From Streptomyces indicus (GTDB taxonomy: Bacteria; Actinomycetota; Actinomycetes; Streptomycetales; Streptomycetaceae): a stretch of 64,000 nucleotides of DNA. The notes beneath the pieces are model-generated. The model saw nothing but the letters and a program-made list of their open reading frames with translations. It searched no databases and was not told the origin of the DNA. This document shows positions 33,871-41,512 of the stretch, piece after piece. The stretch is taken from the NCBI RefSeq assembly GCF_900100315.1, contig NZ_FNFF01000005.1, forward strand, positions 310,001 through 374,000. Direction: 5' to 3'. Both the position numbers and the translations under genes were made by a program. Positions within the stretch are counted from its first letter, which is position 1. Every line of letters begins with the position of its first letter.

Positions 33871-33977
33871 CAGGTGCTCCTCCTCAAGTCCGGTCACCGT
33901 CTGGGCACTTCCCAGTCTTCGTCCCGGCCCACCAGAAGTCCAACAGATGGTTTTTCTCGGAACTAGAATCTACGGTC

Positions 33978-34880
33978 ATGGACCTGAGGCAGCTCGAATA
34001 CTTCGTCGCCGTGGCCGAGGAGCGGAACTTCACGCGGGCCGCGGAGCGGGTGCACATCAGCCAGTCCGGCGTCAGCGCCCAGATCCGCCGGCTGGAACGG
34101 GAGGTCGGCGCCGAGCTGTTCGACCGGTCGGGCCGCAGCGTCTCGCTCACCGTCGCGGGGAAGGCCGCCCTCGCATACGCCCGTGCCGCGCTCGCCGCGG
34201 CGGAGGCGATGGGTCAGGCCGTGGGCGAGGTGGCCGATGTGATCCGGGGGCGGCTCGCGGTCGGGATGGTCATCGGCTGCACCCTGACCCCGCTGTTCGA
34301 CGCCCTCGCCGCCTTCCACGAGGCGCATCCCGGCGTGGAGATCTCGCTCCTGGAGGACAGTTCGGACCGGATGGTCGACGGGGTGCGCAGCGGTGTGCTG
34401 GACCTGGCGCTGATCGGGGCCGCGGACGCCGCCCCCGAGGGTCTGGAGTCGCTGACGCTCATCGACGAGCGCCTCGTCGTGGCGGTGCCGGCCGGGCATC
34501 CGCTGGCGACGCAGCGGCGGCGGCCGACCCTGGCGGACCTGGTGGCCCACCCGATCGTGTGCATGCCGCCCGGCACCGGGCTGCGCGCGGTGCTCGAACA
34601 GGCTTGTGCGGCACAGGGGTTGCGGCCGGAGATCGCCCTCCAGGCCAGTGCCGCCGAGGCCGTCGCGGAGCTGGCCGCGAGGGGGCTCGGGGTCGCCGTC
34701 CTGAGCGAGTCGATGGCGGCCGCGAGCGGCGGGGACCGGCTTGTCGTACGGCGGATCGCCGATGCGGAGACGCCGGCGCTGCTCGCGCTGGTCTGGAAGA
34801 ACCCGGACAGCCCGCCGGTCCGCGCGTTCCTCGCGCACGGCAGGCGGGCCTTCGCGGGTTTTCCGGGGCTGCGCAAGTAG
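33978..34880 (+). CDS. LysR family transcriptional regulator
   Basis: 300 aa. Canonical helix-turn-helix at residues 1-60 (MDLRQLEYFVAVAEERNFTR ... VSAQIRRLEREVGAELFDR) and a periplasmic-binding-like effector domain (residues 90-295). TAGAAT at 33964-33969 lies 8 nt before the ATG, suggesting a leaderless transcript. Divergent from the SnoaL-like gene, 107 bp away. Confidence 0.92.
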   Translation: MDLRQLEYFVAVAEERNFTRAAERVHISQSGVSAQIRRLEREVGAELFDRSGRSVSLTVAGKAALAYARAALAAAEAMGQAVGEVADVIRGRLAVGMVIGCTLTPLFDALAAFHEAHPGVEISLLEDSSDRMVDGVRSGVLDLALIGAADAAPEGLESLTLIDERLVVAVPAGHPLATQRRRPTLADLVAHPIVCMPPGTGLRAVLEQACAAQGLRPEIALQASAAEAVAELAARGLGVAVLSESMAAASGGDRLVVRRIADAETPALLALVWKNPDSPPVRAFLAHGRRAFAGFPGLRK

Positions 34881-34913
34881 GAGCGAGCGTCGGACCCGGC
34901 CCAGGTCAGCCGT

Positions 34914-35726
34914 TCAGAGGCCGAGCCGCGCGTGCGCCATGAACCCCAGGCTCGTCGAGATCTGGTCGGCCTGCTCGACCACCTTCGCGGCCAGGGAGTC
35001 CTGACGGTTCGGGAGGTCCATCGCGGACAGGGAGCCGGAGACCGAGAGGGCCGCGACCACGTCGCCGGAGCGGTCACGGATCGGGGCGGCCAGGCAGGCC
35101 CGGCCGAAGGCCAACTCCTCGATCTCCGTGGCGTATCCGCGGGTCCGTACCTCCTGGAGTGCTTCCAGGAGCGGGTCGAGCGCGGTGATGGTGTGCGGGG
35201 TGTACGCGGGGTACGCCCTGCCAAGCGTCTTGCGGACCTGGTCGTCCGTCAGACCGCACAGCAGCGCCTTGCCCATCGCGGTGGAGTGCAGGGGCGCGAG
35301 ACGGCCAGTGAGGGTGAACGCGCGGGGCGCGAGGGGGCCTTCGAAGTGGCAGAGGTAGAACATCTGGTCGTCGTGGCGCTCCGCCACGTTCGCCCCGAGG
35401 CCCAGTTCGTGGGCCAGGTTCTGCGCGGGCTGGCGGGCGGCGCGGTGCACCGGGGACTGGTTGAGCGCGATGCCCGCGAGCGAGACGACCTTGGGGCCGA
35501 TGCGGTGCAGGCCGCTGCGTTCGTCCCTGACCAGGTAGCCGAGGGACTCCAGCGTGGCCACAAGACGCGAGACGGTGGACTGGCCGAGACCGGTCAGCTC
35601 GACGAGCTCGGCGATACGGCGCTCGGGCTGCTCGTCGGTGAAGAAGGAGAGCAGCGACAGGGCGCGCTCCACGGACTGCGTGCCCGACACGGCGGGGCTC
35701 GCGTTGGCCCCGGTTGAGCGCACCAT
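34914..35726 (-). CDS. IclR family transcriptional regulator
   Basis: 270 aa. The N-terminal winged helix (SVERALSLLSFFTDEQPERR ... GLGQSTVSRLVATLESLGYL) is followed by the IclR effector domain, with STAMGKALLC and EIEELAFGRACLAAPIRDRS. It is strikingly similar in layout and wording to the second IclR at 39166-39984, so the two are paralogues in one locus. It lies just downstream of the ABC-transporter operon but is separated from it by a terminator. A symmetric site lies 34 nt upstream of the ATG. Confidence 0.92.
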   Translation of the reverse strand: MVRSTGANASPAVSGTQSVERALSLLSFFTDEQPERRIAELVELTGLGQSTVSRLVATLESLGYLVRDERSGLHRIGPKVVSLAGIALNQSPVHRAARQPAQNLAHELGLGANVAERHDDQMFYLCHFEGPLAPRAFTLTGRLAPLHSTAMGKALLCGLTDDQVRKTLGRAYPAYTPHTITALDPLLEALQEVRTRGYATEIEELAFGRACLAAPIRDRSGDVVAALSVSGSLSAMDLPNRQDSLAAKVVEQADQISTSLGFMAHARLGL

Positions 35727-35759
35727 CGTGACCCCAGATTCCCTGTGACTGCGTCATCC

Positions 35760-35773
35760 AGCATGTGGATGCT
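35760..35773. promoter_or_regulatory. Palindrome upstream of the first IclR gene
   Basis: AGCAT-GTGG-ATGCT (35760-35773) is a short perfect inverted repeat 34-47 nt upstream of the IclR ATG. It could be its autoregulatory site. Confidence 0.4.
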
Positions 35774-35823
35774 ACATGGGTACGGGGTGGCCCGGGGCGG
35801 GATGTACAGGGCTGCGCAGGCGC

Positions 35824-35856
35824 CGGCGGCCTCGGCAAACGGAACCGAGGCCGCCG
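35824..35856. terminator. Hairpin terminator of the sugar ABC operon
   Basis: CGGCGGCCTCGG (35824-35835) and CCGAGGCCGCCG (35845-35856) pair perfectly over 9 nt. They lie 66 nt past the stop of the binding-protein gene on the minus strand. Confidence 0.7.
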
Positions 35857-35921
35857 CAGACGCTCAGGTCGGCCCTTCACGGGCCGGCACCGGCTCAGCC
35901 CTTGTGGAGGCCGGGACCGAC

Positions 35922-37238
35922 TCAGCCCTTGATCAGCGCCGAGACCTCCTCGCCCGCCTTCTTCATGGCGTCCTTGCCCGAGGCCTGTCCGACGAGCACC
36001 GCCTGCACCTGCTTGGCGACGGCCTCCTCGATCTGCGCGTTCTTGGCGTAGGCCCAGAACGGGCCGGGGGTGGCGGTCTTGGTGATCTTCTCGGTCCAGT
36101 CGGTGGTGAAGGTGTCCGCCGCGACCTTGGGGTCCGCGAGGCCCTTCGTCGTGGTGGGCGGCAGCGCCAGCTTCGAGAAGTACTCGACGGTGGTGGCCTG
36201 GTCCGAGGTGGTGTGCAGCGCGAAGTCGGTGGCCGCGTCGGAGCCTTCGCCCTCGACCACCGCGATCACACCGCCCCACAGGAGCGCACGCGGCTGGTCG
36301 CCGGACTTCAGGACCGGCCGCGGCACCGGCACCATCTGCTCGGCGAGGCCCTTCTCCTTGGCGGTGGCGAGGGTGGCGCCCTTGCCGATGACGGCGTCGT
36401 CGTAGAAGCCGACCGTGCCCTGGCCGAACAGCGCGCGGGCGTCGAAGCGGTCCACGTCCTTGGCGATCAGCTTCTCGTCGTGCAGCTTCTTGTACCACTC
36501 GACGGCGTCGACGGAGGCGTCGTCGCCGATGGTGACCTTGTCGCCGTCGAGGATGGTGCAGCCGAAGGTCTGCATCCACGGGAAGATGTCCTTGAGCTGG
36601 GCCACCTTGGTCGCCGCCGCGTACGGCGTGACGCCCTTGAGCTCCTTGAGCGCCCGCAGCGCGTCCTCGAACTCGGCGATGGTGGTGGGGTGTTGCTTGA
36701 TGCCTGCCTCGGTGAGCAGCTTCTGGTTGCCGATCAGGCCGATGGAGCCGGTGGTCCACGGCAGTCCGTACTGCACGCCGTCGTACTGGCCGCTCTTCAA
36801 CGAGACGTCGGTGTAGCCGCCCTTGCCCGCCACCTTGCCGAGGTCCTTGAGCTTGCCCATCTGGGCGATGGCCGCGAGCCAGGCGATGTCGAGGTGCACC
36901 GCGCCCTGGATCTCGCCGCCGTTGAGCTTCAGCGTGAGCTGCTGCAGGTACTCGTTGTACGGGAAGGCGGTCGTGGTGATCTTCGACTTGTGGGAGCTCT
37001 CCCAGGCGCTGATGATCTTCTGCACCTCGGGCTTGCTGGCCTCCTCGTTGAGCGACCAGGAGGAGAAGCCGAAGTTCTTCGCCTTGGTGTCGCCGCCGTT
37101 GGAGGTGCTGCCCCCGGACGGGGCGCAGGCTGCGGCGGCCACGCCGAGTGCGCCGAGGCCGAAGAGCCTGAGGGCGTCACGGCGGTTCATTCCGGCGGCA
37201 CCGGACAGGCGGGCACCGGTCGTACGGGAAGCGGACAT
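35922..37238 (-). CDS. Sugar ABC transporter substrate-binding lipoprotein
   Basis: 438 aa. The N-terminus carries a twin-arginine-like NRRDALRLFGLGALGVAAAA and a lipobox ending at Cys38, so it should be exported (possibly by Tat) and lipid-anchored. The mature part is a cluster B (MalE-like) binding protein: FSSWSLNEEASKPEVQKIIS, YGLPWTTGSIGLIGNQKLL. AGGAG 7 nt before ATG 37238 fixes the start. Third gene behind the two permeases; no ATPase follows, so a shared MsiK-type ATPase encoded elsewhere is expected, as is usual in Streptomyces. Confidence 0.9.
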   Translation of the reverse strand: MSASRTTGARLSGAAGMNRRDALRLFGLGALGVAAAACAPSGGSTSNGGDTKAKNFGFSSWSLNEEASKPEVQKIISAWESSHKSKITTTAFPYNEYLQQLTLKLNGGEIQGAVHLDIAWLAAIAQMGKLKDLGKVAGKGGYTDVSLKSGQYDGVQYGLPWTTGSIGLIGNQKLLTEAGIKQHPTTIAEFEDALRALKELKGVTPYAAATKVAQLKDIFPWMQTFGCTILDGDKVTIGDDASVDAVEWYKKLHDEKLIAKDVDRFDARALFGQGTVGFYDDAVIGKGATLATAKEKGLAEQMVPVPRPVLKSGDQPRALLWGGVIAVVEGEGSDAATDFALHTTSDQATTVEYFSKLALPPTTTKGLADPKVAADTFTTDWTEKITKTATPGPFWAYAKNAQIEEAVAKQVQAVLVGQASGKDAMKKAGEEVSALIKG

Positions 37239-37313
37239 GCGGGTCTCCTAGAACGGGACAGGGCAAGGAAGTTGGGGTGCTGGTGAGGGGGCGGTGCGGG
37301 CGTGCCGGGTGCG

Positions 37314-38228
37314 TCAGCTCTTGACCGCGCCGGCCGTGAGACCGCCGACGAGGTAGCGCTGCAGGAACATGAAGGCCGCGACGACCGGCACCGAGACGAT
37401 CAGGGAGGCCGCCATCAGGGCCGGCCAGGAGGTCTGGAACTCGCCGATGTAGGTGTTCACCAGGCCCGGCGGCAGCGTCATGGTGTCCTTGTTGGCGAGC
37501 GTCAGGGCGAAGATGAAGTCGTTCCAGCCGCGGACGAAGGCGAACAGGCCGGCCGCGATCATGCCGGGCGCCGCGAGGGGCGCGACGATCGTGTGCAGGG
37601 TGCGCCAGCGCGAGGCGCCGTCGATGGCGGCGGCTTCCAGGAGCGCGTCCGGCACCGTGTCGAAGATGCCCTTCAGCATCCAGACGCACAGCGGCATGGT
37701 GAAGGTGGTGAAGGAGAGCACGAGCGCGGTGTACGTGCCGAGCAGGCCGAACTGGCGGAACACCGCGTACAGCGTGATGAGCAGCAGGGCCTGCGGGAAC
37801 ATCTGCGAGGCGAGCACGAAGTTCATCAGGGACTTGCGGCCGCGGTAGCGGAACTTCGAGAACGAGTAGCCCATGTACGTGGAGACGATCACGCTCAGGG
37901 CGGCCGTGATCAGCGCGACGATCACACTGTTGACCATGTAGTCGAAGAGCTGCTCGTTCTCCGCGAAGGTGCGGAAGTGCTCGAAGGTGATCTCGGTCGG
38001 GATGAACTTCGGCGGGAACTGGAAGGCCTGGCCCTTGGGGCTGAGCGCGGTGACCAGCATCCAGTACATGGGGAGCATCCCGAACAGGCCGATCACGGCC
38101 ACGGCGGTCCAGGCGGCTATGGAGGAGCGGATCCGGTCCGGCCTGCGGCGCAGCTTGCGCGCGGCGGGCGGCGGCGTGGGGCGGACCGGTTCCTCGACGG
38201 TCTGCACAGGCGCTTCTGCGGTGGTCAT
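37314..38228 (-). CDS. Sugar ABC transporter permease (MalG type)
   Basis: 304 aa. A cytoplasmic, Pro/Arg-rich N-terminus of about 35 residues precedes six membrane segments. The EAA loop reads EAAAIDGASRWRTLHTIVAP (about residues 204-223), the contact site for the ATPase. The ATG at 38228 is 2 bp after the stop of the MalF-type permease gene, so the two form one transcription and translation unit. Confidence 0.92.
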   Translation of the reverse strand: MTTAEAPVQTVEEPVRPTPPPAARKLRRRPDRIRSSIAAWTAVAVIGLFGMLPMYWMLVTALSPKGQAFQFPPKFIPTEITFEHFRTFAENEQLFDYMVNSVIVALITAALSVIVSTYMGYSFSKFRYRGRKSLMNFVLASQMFPQALLLITLYAVFRQFGLLGTYTALVLSFTTFTMPLCVWMLKGIFDTVPDALLEAAAIDGASRWRTLHTIVAPLAAPGMIAAGLFAFVRGWNDFIFALTLANKDTMTLPPGLVNTYIGEFQTSWPALMAASLIVSVPVVAAFMFLQRYLVGGLTAGAVKS

Positions 38229-38230
38229 GG

Positions 38231-39169
38231 TCACTTGGTCTCCCGCTCCGAGAGCTTGAGGTACACCCCGACGAGGACCAGGAGCAGCAGCATCCACAGT
38301 CCGCCGAGTGCGGTGGCGTGGCCGAGGTCGAAGCCCTTGAACGCGTCCTGGTAGACGGCGACGGCGAAGGTCTCGGTGGCGCCGGCGGGTCCGCCGCCGG
38401 TGAGCACGTAGATCGTGTCGAAGTGCTGGAAGTTCCAGATGAATTCGAGGAGCAGCGCGATGGCCGCGACGCCCCGGATGCCGGGCCAGGTGACGGCGAA
38501 GAACCGGCGTACGGCGCCCGCTCCGTCCACGGCGGCGGCCTCGTGCAGTTCACGGGGCACGGTCTGGAGTCCGGCGAGCAGCATCACCATCATCCAGGGG
38601 AAGCTCGCCCAGGTCTTGGTGATGATCACGGCGAGCATCGCGGTGCCGGGCTCGCCGAGCCAGCTGATGGACTCCTCGATCAGGCCCGTCTTGATCAGCG
38701 CGCCGTTGAGGACTCCGTAGTTGGCGTTGAAGATCCACATCCAGAGGAAGGAGACCACCACGCCGGGAATGACCCAGGGGAAGAGGAACAGGCCGCGGAA
38801 GAAGCCCGAGCCCTTCATGCCGGTGTTGAGCGCGAGCGCCAGGGCCAGGCCGATGAGGAAGGGCGCGGCGGTGGCGCCGACGGTGAAGACGAGGGTGTGT
38901 TCGAGGATGGCGGCGAAGTCCCCGGCGAAGACGTCCGCGTAGTTGTCGAAGCCGACCCAGCTGCGGCCGGGGAAGCGCAGGTCCTGCTCGAAGAAGCCGG
39001 TGACCAGCGAGGCGATCAGCGGGTAGAGCACGATCGCGCCGAACAGGGCGAGGCCGGGCACGGTCAGCAGGAAGGCGAACATGCCGTTCGACATCCGCCG
39101 GCCCCGGGTGCCGCGGGACGGACCGCCGGTGGCATCGGGGGACTTCGCGATGGGCGGGGCGGTGGTCAC
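38231..39169 (-). CDS. Sugar ABC transporter permease (MalF type)
   Basis: 312 aa from a GTG at 39169. Six membrane segments begin with MFAFLLTVPGLALFGAIVLY. The EAA loop is ELHEAAAVDGAGAVRRFFAV. The start codon overlaps the stop of the IclR gene (GTGA, 39166-39169), so regulator and transporter are translated together. The imported sugar is not identifiable from sequence. Confidence 0.9.
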   Translation of the reverse strand: MTTAPPIAKSPDATGGPSRGTRGRRMSNGMFAFLLTVPGLALFGAIVLYPLIASLVTGFFEQDLRFPGRSWVGFDNYADVFAGDFAAILEHTLVFTVGATAAPFLIGLALALALNTGMKGSGFFRGLFLFPWVIPGVVVSFLWMWIFNANYGVLNGALIKTGLIEESISWLGEPGTAMLAVIITKTWASFPWMMVMLLAGLQTVPRELHEAAAVDGAGAVRRFFAVTWPGIRGVAAIALLLEFIWNFQHFDTIYVLTGGGPAGATETFAVAVYQDAFKGFDLGHATALGGLWMLLLLVLVGVYLKLSERETK

Positions 39170-39984
39170 ACCCGGCTCCTCTCGGGGATCAGGGAGGTGG
39201 TCCCGCCGCGCGGGCCCACATAGCCGAGGCCGACGCTGACGGAGTCGGCCGCCTCGATGGCGGCCCTGGCCAGCTCGTCCTCGCGCCGGTCCAGGGCGAC
39301 GGTGGACAGCGGGCCCGAGATGGAGATGGCGGCGACGATCCGGCCGGTGCGGTCGCGGATCGGCGCGGCGACGCAGGAGCGGCCGTGCGCCAGTTCCTCG
39401 ACCTCGGTGGCGTAGCCGCGGCGCTCGGAGACCTCGAGTTCCTTGTCGAGCTCGGCGTGCGTGGTGAGGGTGGCCGGGGTGAAGCCGTGCAGGGCGTCCT
39501 CGGGTATCAGCTCGCGGCGCTCGCCGGCGGTGAGCGACAGGAGCAGGCACTTGCCGAGCCCGGTGGCGTGCAGGGGCTTGCGCTGGCCGGTGAGGACCGT
39601 GGAGCGCGGGGCCAGGTGTCCCTCGAAGTTGAGCAGGTAGAACAGCGAAGCGCCGTGCCGTACGGCCACGTTGGCCCCGAGGCCGAGGCGCGCGGCCAGC
39701 TCCTGCGCCAGCTGGCGGGCCTCGCGGTGGACGGGGTTGTGGTTGACGGCCACGCCGCCGAGCGTGATCGGCGCGGTGCCGAGCCGGTAGAGGCCGCTGA
39801 TGCCGTCGCGTTCGACGAACTCCAGGGACTCGAGGGTGGCGAGCAACCGCGAGGTGGTCGAGGTGCCGAGCCCGGTCATCCGTACGACGTCGGAGACCCG
39901 CAACTCGGGCTGTCCGTCCAGGAAGACCTTCAGGACGGCCATCGCCCGTTCCACGCTCTGGTTGTTGCCTTGATCGGATGCCAT
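39166..39984 (-). CDS. IclR family transcriptional regulator heading the sugar ABC operon
   Basis: 272 aa. Winged helix NQSVERAMAVLKVFLDGQPE ... GLGTSTTSRLLATLESLEFV and effector domain with HATGLGKCLLLSL and EVEELAHGRSCVAAPIRDRT. GGAG 6 nt before ATG 39984. It is the first gene of the IclR-permease-permease-SBP operon and divergent from the GH16 gene, so it probably controls both import and secreted glycanase. Confidence 0.92.
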   Translation of the reverse strand: MASDQGNNQSVERAMAVLKVFLDGQPELRVSDVVRMTGLGTSTTSRLLATLESLEFVERDGISGLYRLGTAPITLGGVAVNHNPVHREARQLAQELAARLGLGANVAVRHGASLFYLLNFEGHLAPRSTVLTGQRKPLHATGLGKCLLLSLTAGERRELIPEDALHGFTPATLTTHAELDKELEVSERRGYATEVEELAHGRSCVAAPIRDRTGRIVAAISISGPLSTVALDRREDELARAAIEAADSVSVGLGYVGPRGGTTSLIPERSRV

Positions 39985-40008
39985 CGACAGCTCCAGTGAA
40001 TCTGGTGT

Positions 40009-40039
40009 GCAACATGCGGGATCGTTGCCCACATATTGC
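40009..40039. promoter_or_regulatory. Candidate IclR site in the divergent IclR/GH16 promoter
   Basis: GCAAC (40009-40013) and GTTGC (40024-40028) are mirrored, and a further TTGCA occurs 8 nt on, within the AT-richer stretch just upstream of the operon start. It fits a multi-half-site IclR operator. Confidence 0.4.
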
Positions 40040-40197
40040 AAACGCGTCAACCCCTGATGCAGCACGAACTGCAGAGTTGTGCCGGATCGAGACCTGGGAT
40101 GAGCCTCGGACGGCCTCGGATACGCGCCCGCTCCCCCGTCGACACCCCCACCGACACCCCTGTCGCACCCCCGCACACAGGCGTATCGCCGCAAGCA

Positions 40198-40212
40198 TTG
40201 ACGGGTCGTCAA
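40198..40212. promoter_or_regulatory. Palindrome upstream of the GH16 gene
   Basis: TTGACG-ggt-CGTCAA is a perfect inverted repeat 59-73 nt before the GH16 ATG. Its left arm also looks like a -35 element (TTGACG), so a bound regulator would block transcription. Confidence 0.5.
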
Positions 40213-40270
40213 CATGTGGGCACGCTTCCCGCATTGCACATGGCGATTGCATCCGAGACAGGAGATCCCC

Positions 40271-41449
40271 ATGAAACGCGCACGGCGCCTACGGCTCCGC
40301 CTGGCCGCCCTCACCGCTTTCGCAACCCTCGCCCTGGGACTCACCACCGGTCCCCCGGCCGCGGCGGATCCGGCCGGCACGGGCTGGACGCTCGCGTTCG
40401 CGGACGAGTTCGACGCCCCGGCCGTGGACACCTCGGCCTGGACCTTCCGCACCGACGTGAAGGCGAACAGCGCCCAGCGGCCGCAGAACGTGACGCAGTC
40501 CGGCGGTCTGCTCAGCATCAACCTCAAGAAGGAGGCGTACGGCGGCAAGGAGTTCACCGGCGGCGGCGTGATCTCGAAGAAGAAACTGCGGTACGGCTAC
40601 TACGAGACGCGCGCGAAGATCAACGACGGTGCCGGCTGGCACAGTTCGTTCTGGCTGATGGCCGGCGACGGCAGCACGACCTTCCCGGAGGACCGGCGCA
40701 CCGAGGTCGACGGCTTCGAGACCGACTCCGTCAACCCCACCAGGACCATGCACAACGTCCACGCCTGGAAGGGCCCGACCGGCGACGGCGCCCTGCACTA
40801 CGGCTCAGGGCTGTACGACACGGGCCTGGACCTGCGCCAGTGGCACACGTACGGCTTCGACTGGACCGAGACGGGCGTCACCTTCTTCATCGACGGCGTG
40901 CAGCGCTACAGCACCTCGTACAGCCCGCGTCAGGGCACGCACGACTACACCAGCATCTGGCTGACCTCCATCGCGTACGGAGCGGCTCCCGACGTGTCCA
41001 AGCTGCCCTCGGCCGTCCAGTTCGATTACGTGCGGTACTGGCAGCGCGACTACTACGTCGACAACGACGGCCCGGCGGCGTACGGCTTCTCCACCGCCGG
41101 CACGTGGTCGCCCAGCGCGCTGACCGGCTGGACCGCGGGGTCACCGGTCGCGTATGCCTGCACGGCGGGCGCGAAGGCCACCTGGCGGCCGAACATCCGG
41201 GCCGCCGGCACGTACGAGGCGTACATCTGGAAGACGGCCTCGAGCACGAACGGCGACCCCGCGGCGAAGGCGACCCTCGACAACGGCGGCACACCCGTCA
41301 CCCGCACCCTCGACGAACGCTCGGGCACCTCGGGCTGGGTCTCCCTCGGCACGCAGACGTACGCGGCGGGCACGGGCGCCTCGGTGTCGCTGACGGCGAG
41401 CGGGACGAGCTGCGCGCATGCGGACGCGGTGAAGTTCGTACGGCGCTGA
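40271..41449 (+). CDS. Secreted GH16 glycoside hydrolase with golvesin-like C-terminal domain
   Basis: 392 aa. A basic start and hydrophobic core end in PPAAADPAG, a typical signal peptide (about 31-35 residues). The catalytic domain (about 40-260) has the GH16 signature EVDGFE, with nucleophile Glu145 and acid/base Glu150. After WQRDYYVDND comes a golvesin-C/xly-type beta-sandwich of about 125 residues that may bind carbohydrate or cell surface. GH16 enzymes cut beta-1,3/1,4-glucans, agar, carrageenan or related galactans; subsite residues are not clear enough to choose. AGGAGA precedes ATG 40271. Confidence 0.9.
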   Translation: MKRARRLRLRLAALTAFATLALGLTTGPPAAADPAGTGWTLAFADEFDAPAVDTSAWTFRTDVKANSAQRPQNVTQSGGLLSINLKKEAYGGKEFTGGGVISKKKLRYGYYETRAKINDGAGWHSSFWLMAGDGSTTFPEDRRTEVDGFETDSVNPTRTMHNVHAWKGPTGDGALHYGSGLYDTGLDLRQWHTYGFDWTETGVTFFIDGVQRYSTSYSPRQGTHDYTSIWLTSIAYGAAPDVSKLPSAVQFDYVRYWQRDYYVDNDGPAAYGFSTAGTWSPSALTGWTAGSPVAYACTAGAKATWRPNIRAAGTYEAYIWKTASSTNGDPAAKATLDNGGTPVTRTLDERSGTSGWVSLGTQTYAAGTGASVSLTASGTSCAHADAVKFVRR

Positions 41450-41465
41450 GGTCCGCCGCTCACTC

Positions 41466-41492
41466 GCCGGCCGGGGAGCTCCCCCGGCCGGC
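41466..41492. terminator. Hairpin terminator between GH16 and oxidoreductase genes
   Basis: GCCGGCCGGGG (41466-41476) and CCCCGGCCGGC (41482-41492) with a 5-nt loop, in the gap between two converging genes. Confidence 0.75.
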
Positions 41493-41512
41493 GCTTCCCT
41501 TGCCCGCAACCG

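Noticed and set aside
38231..40252. A 673-codon frame joining a regulator and the MalF permease
   Set aside because: Only the C-terminal 312 residues are permease; the N-terminal part is an Arg/Pro-rich shadow of the IclR gene, whose stop overlaps the true GTG start.
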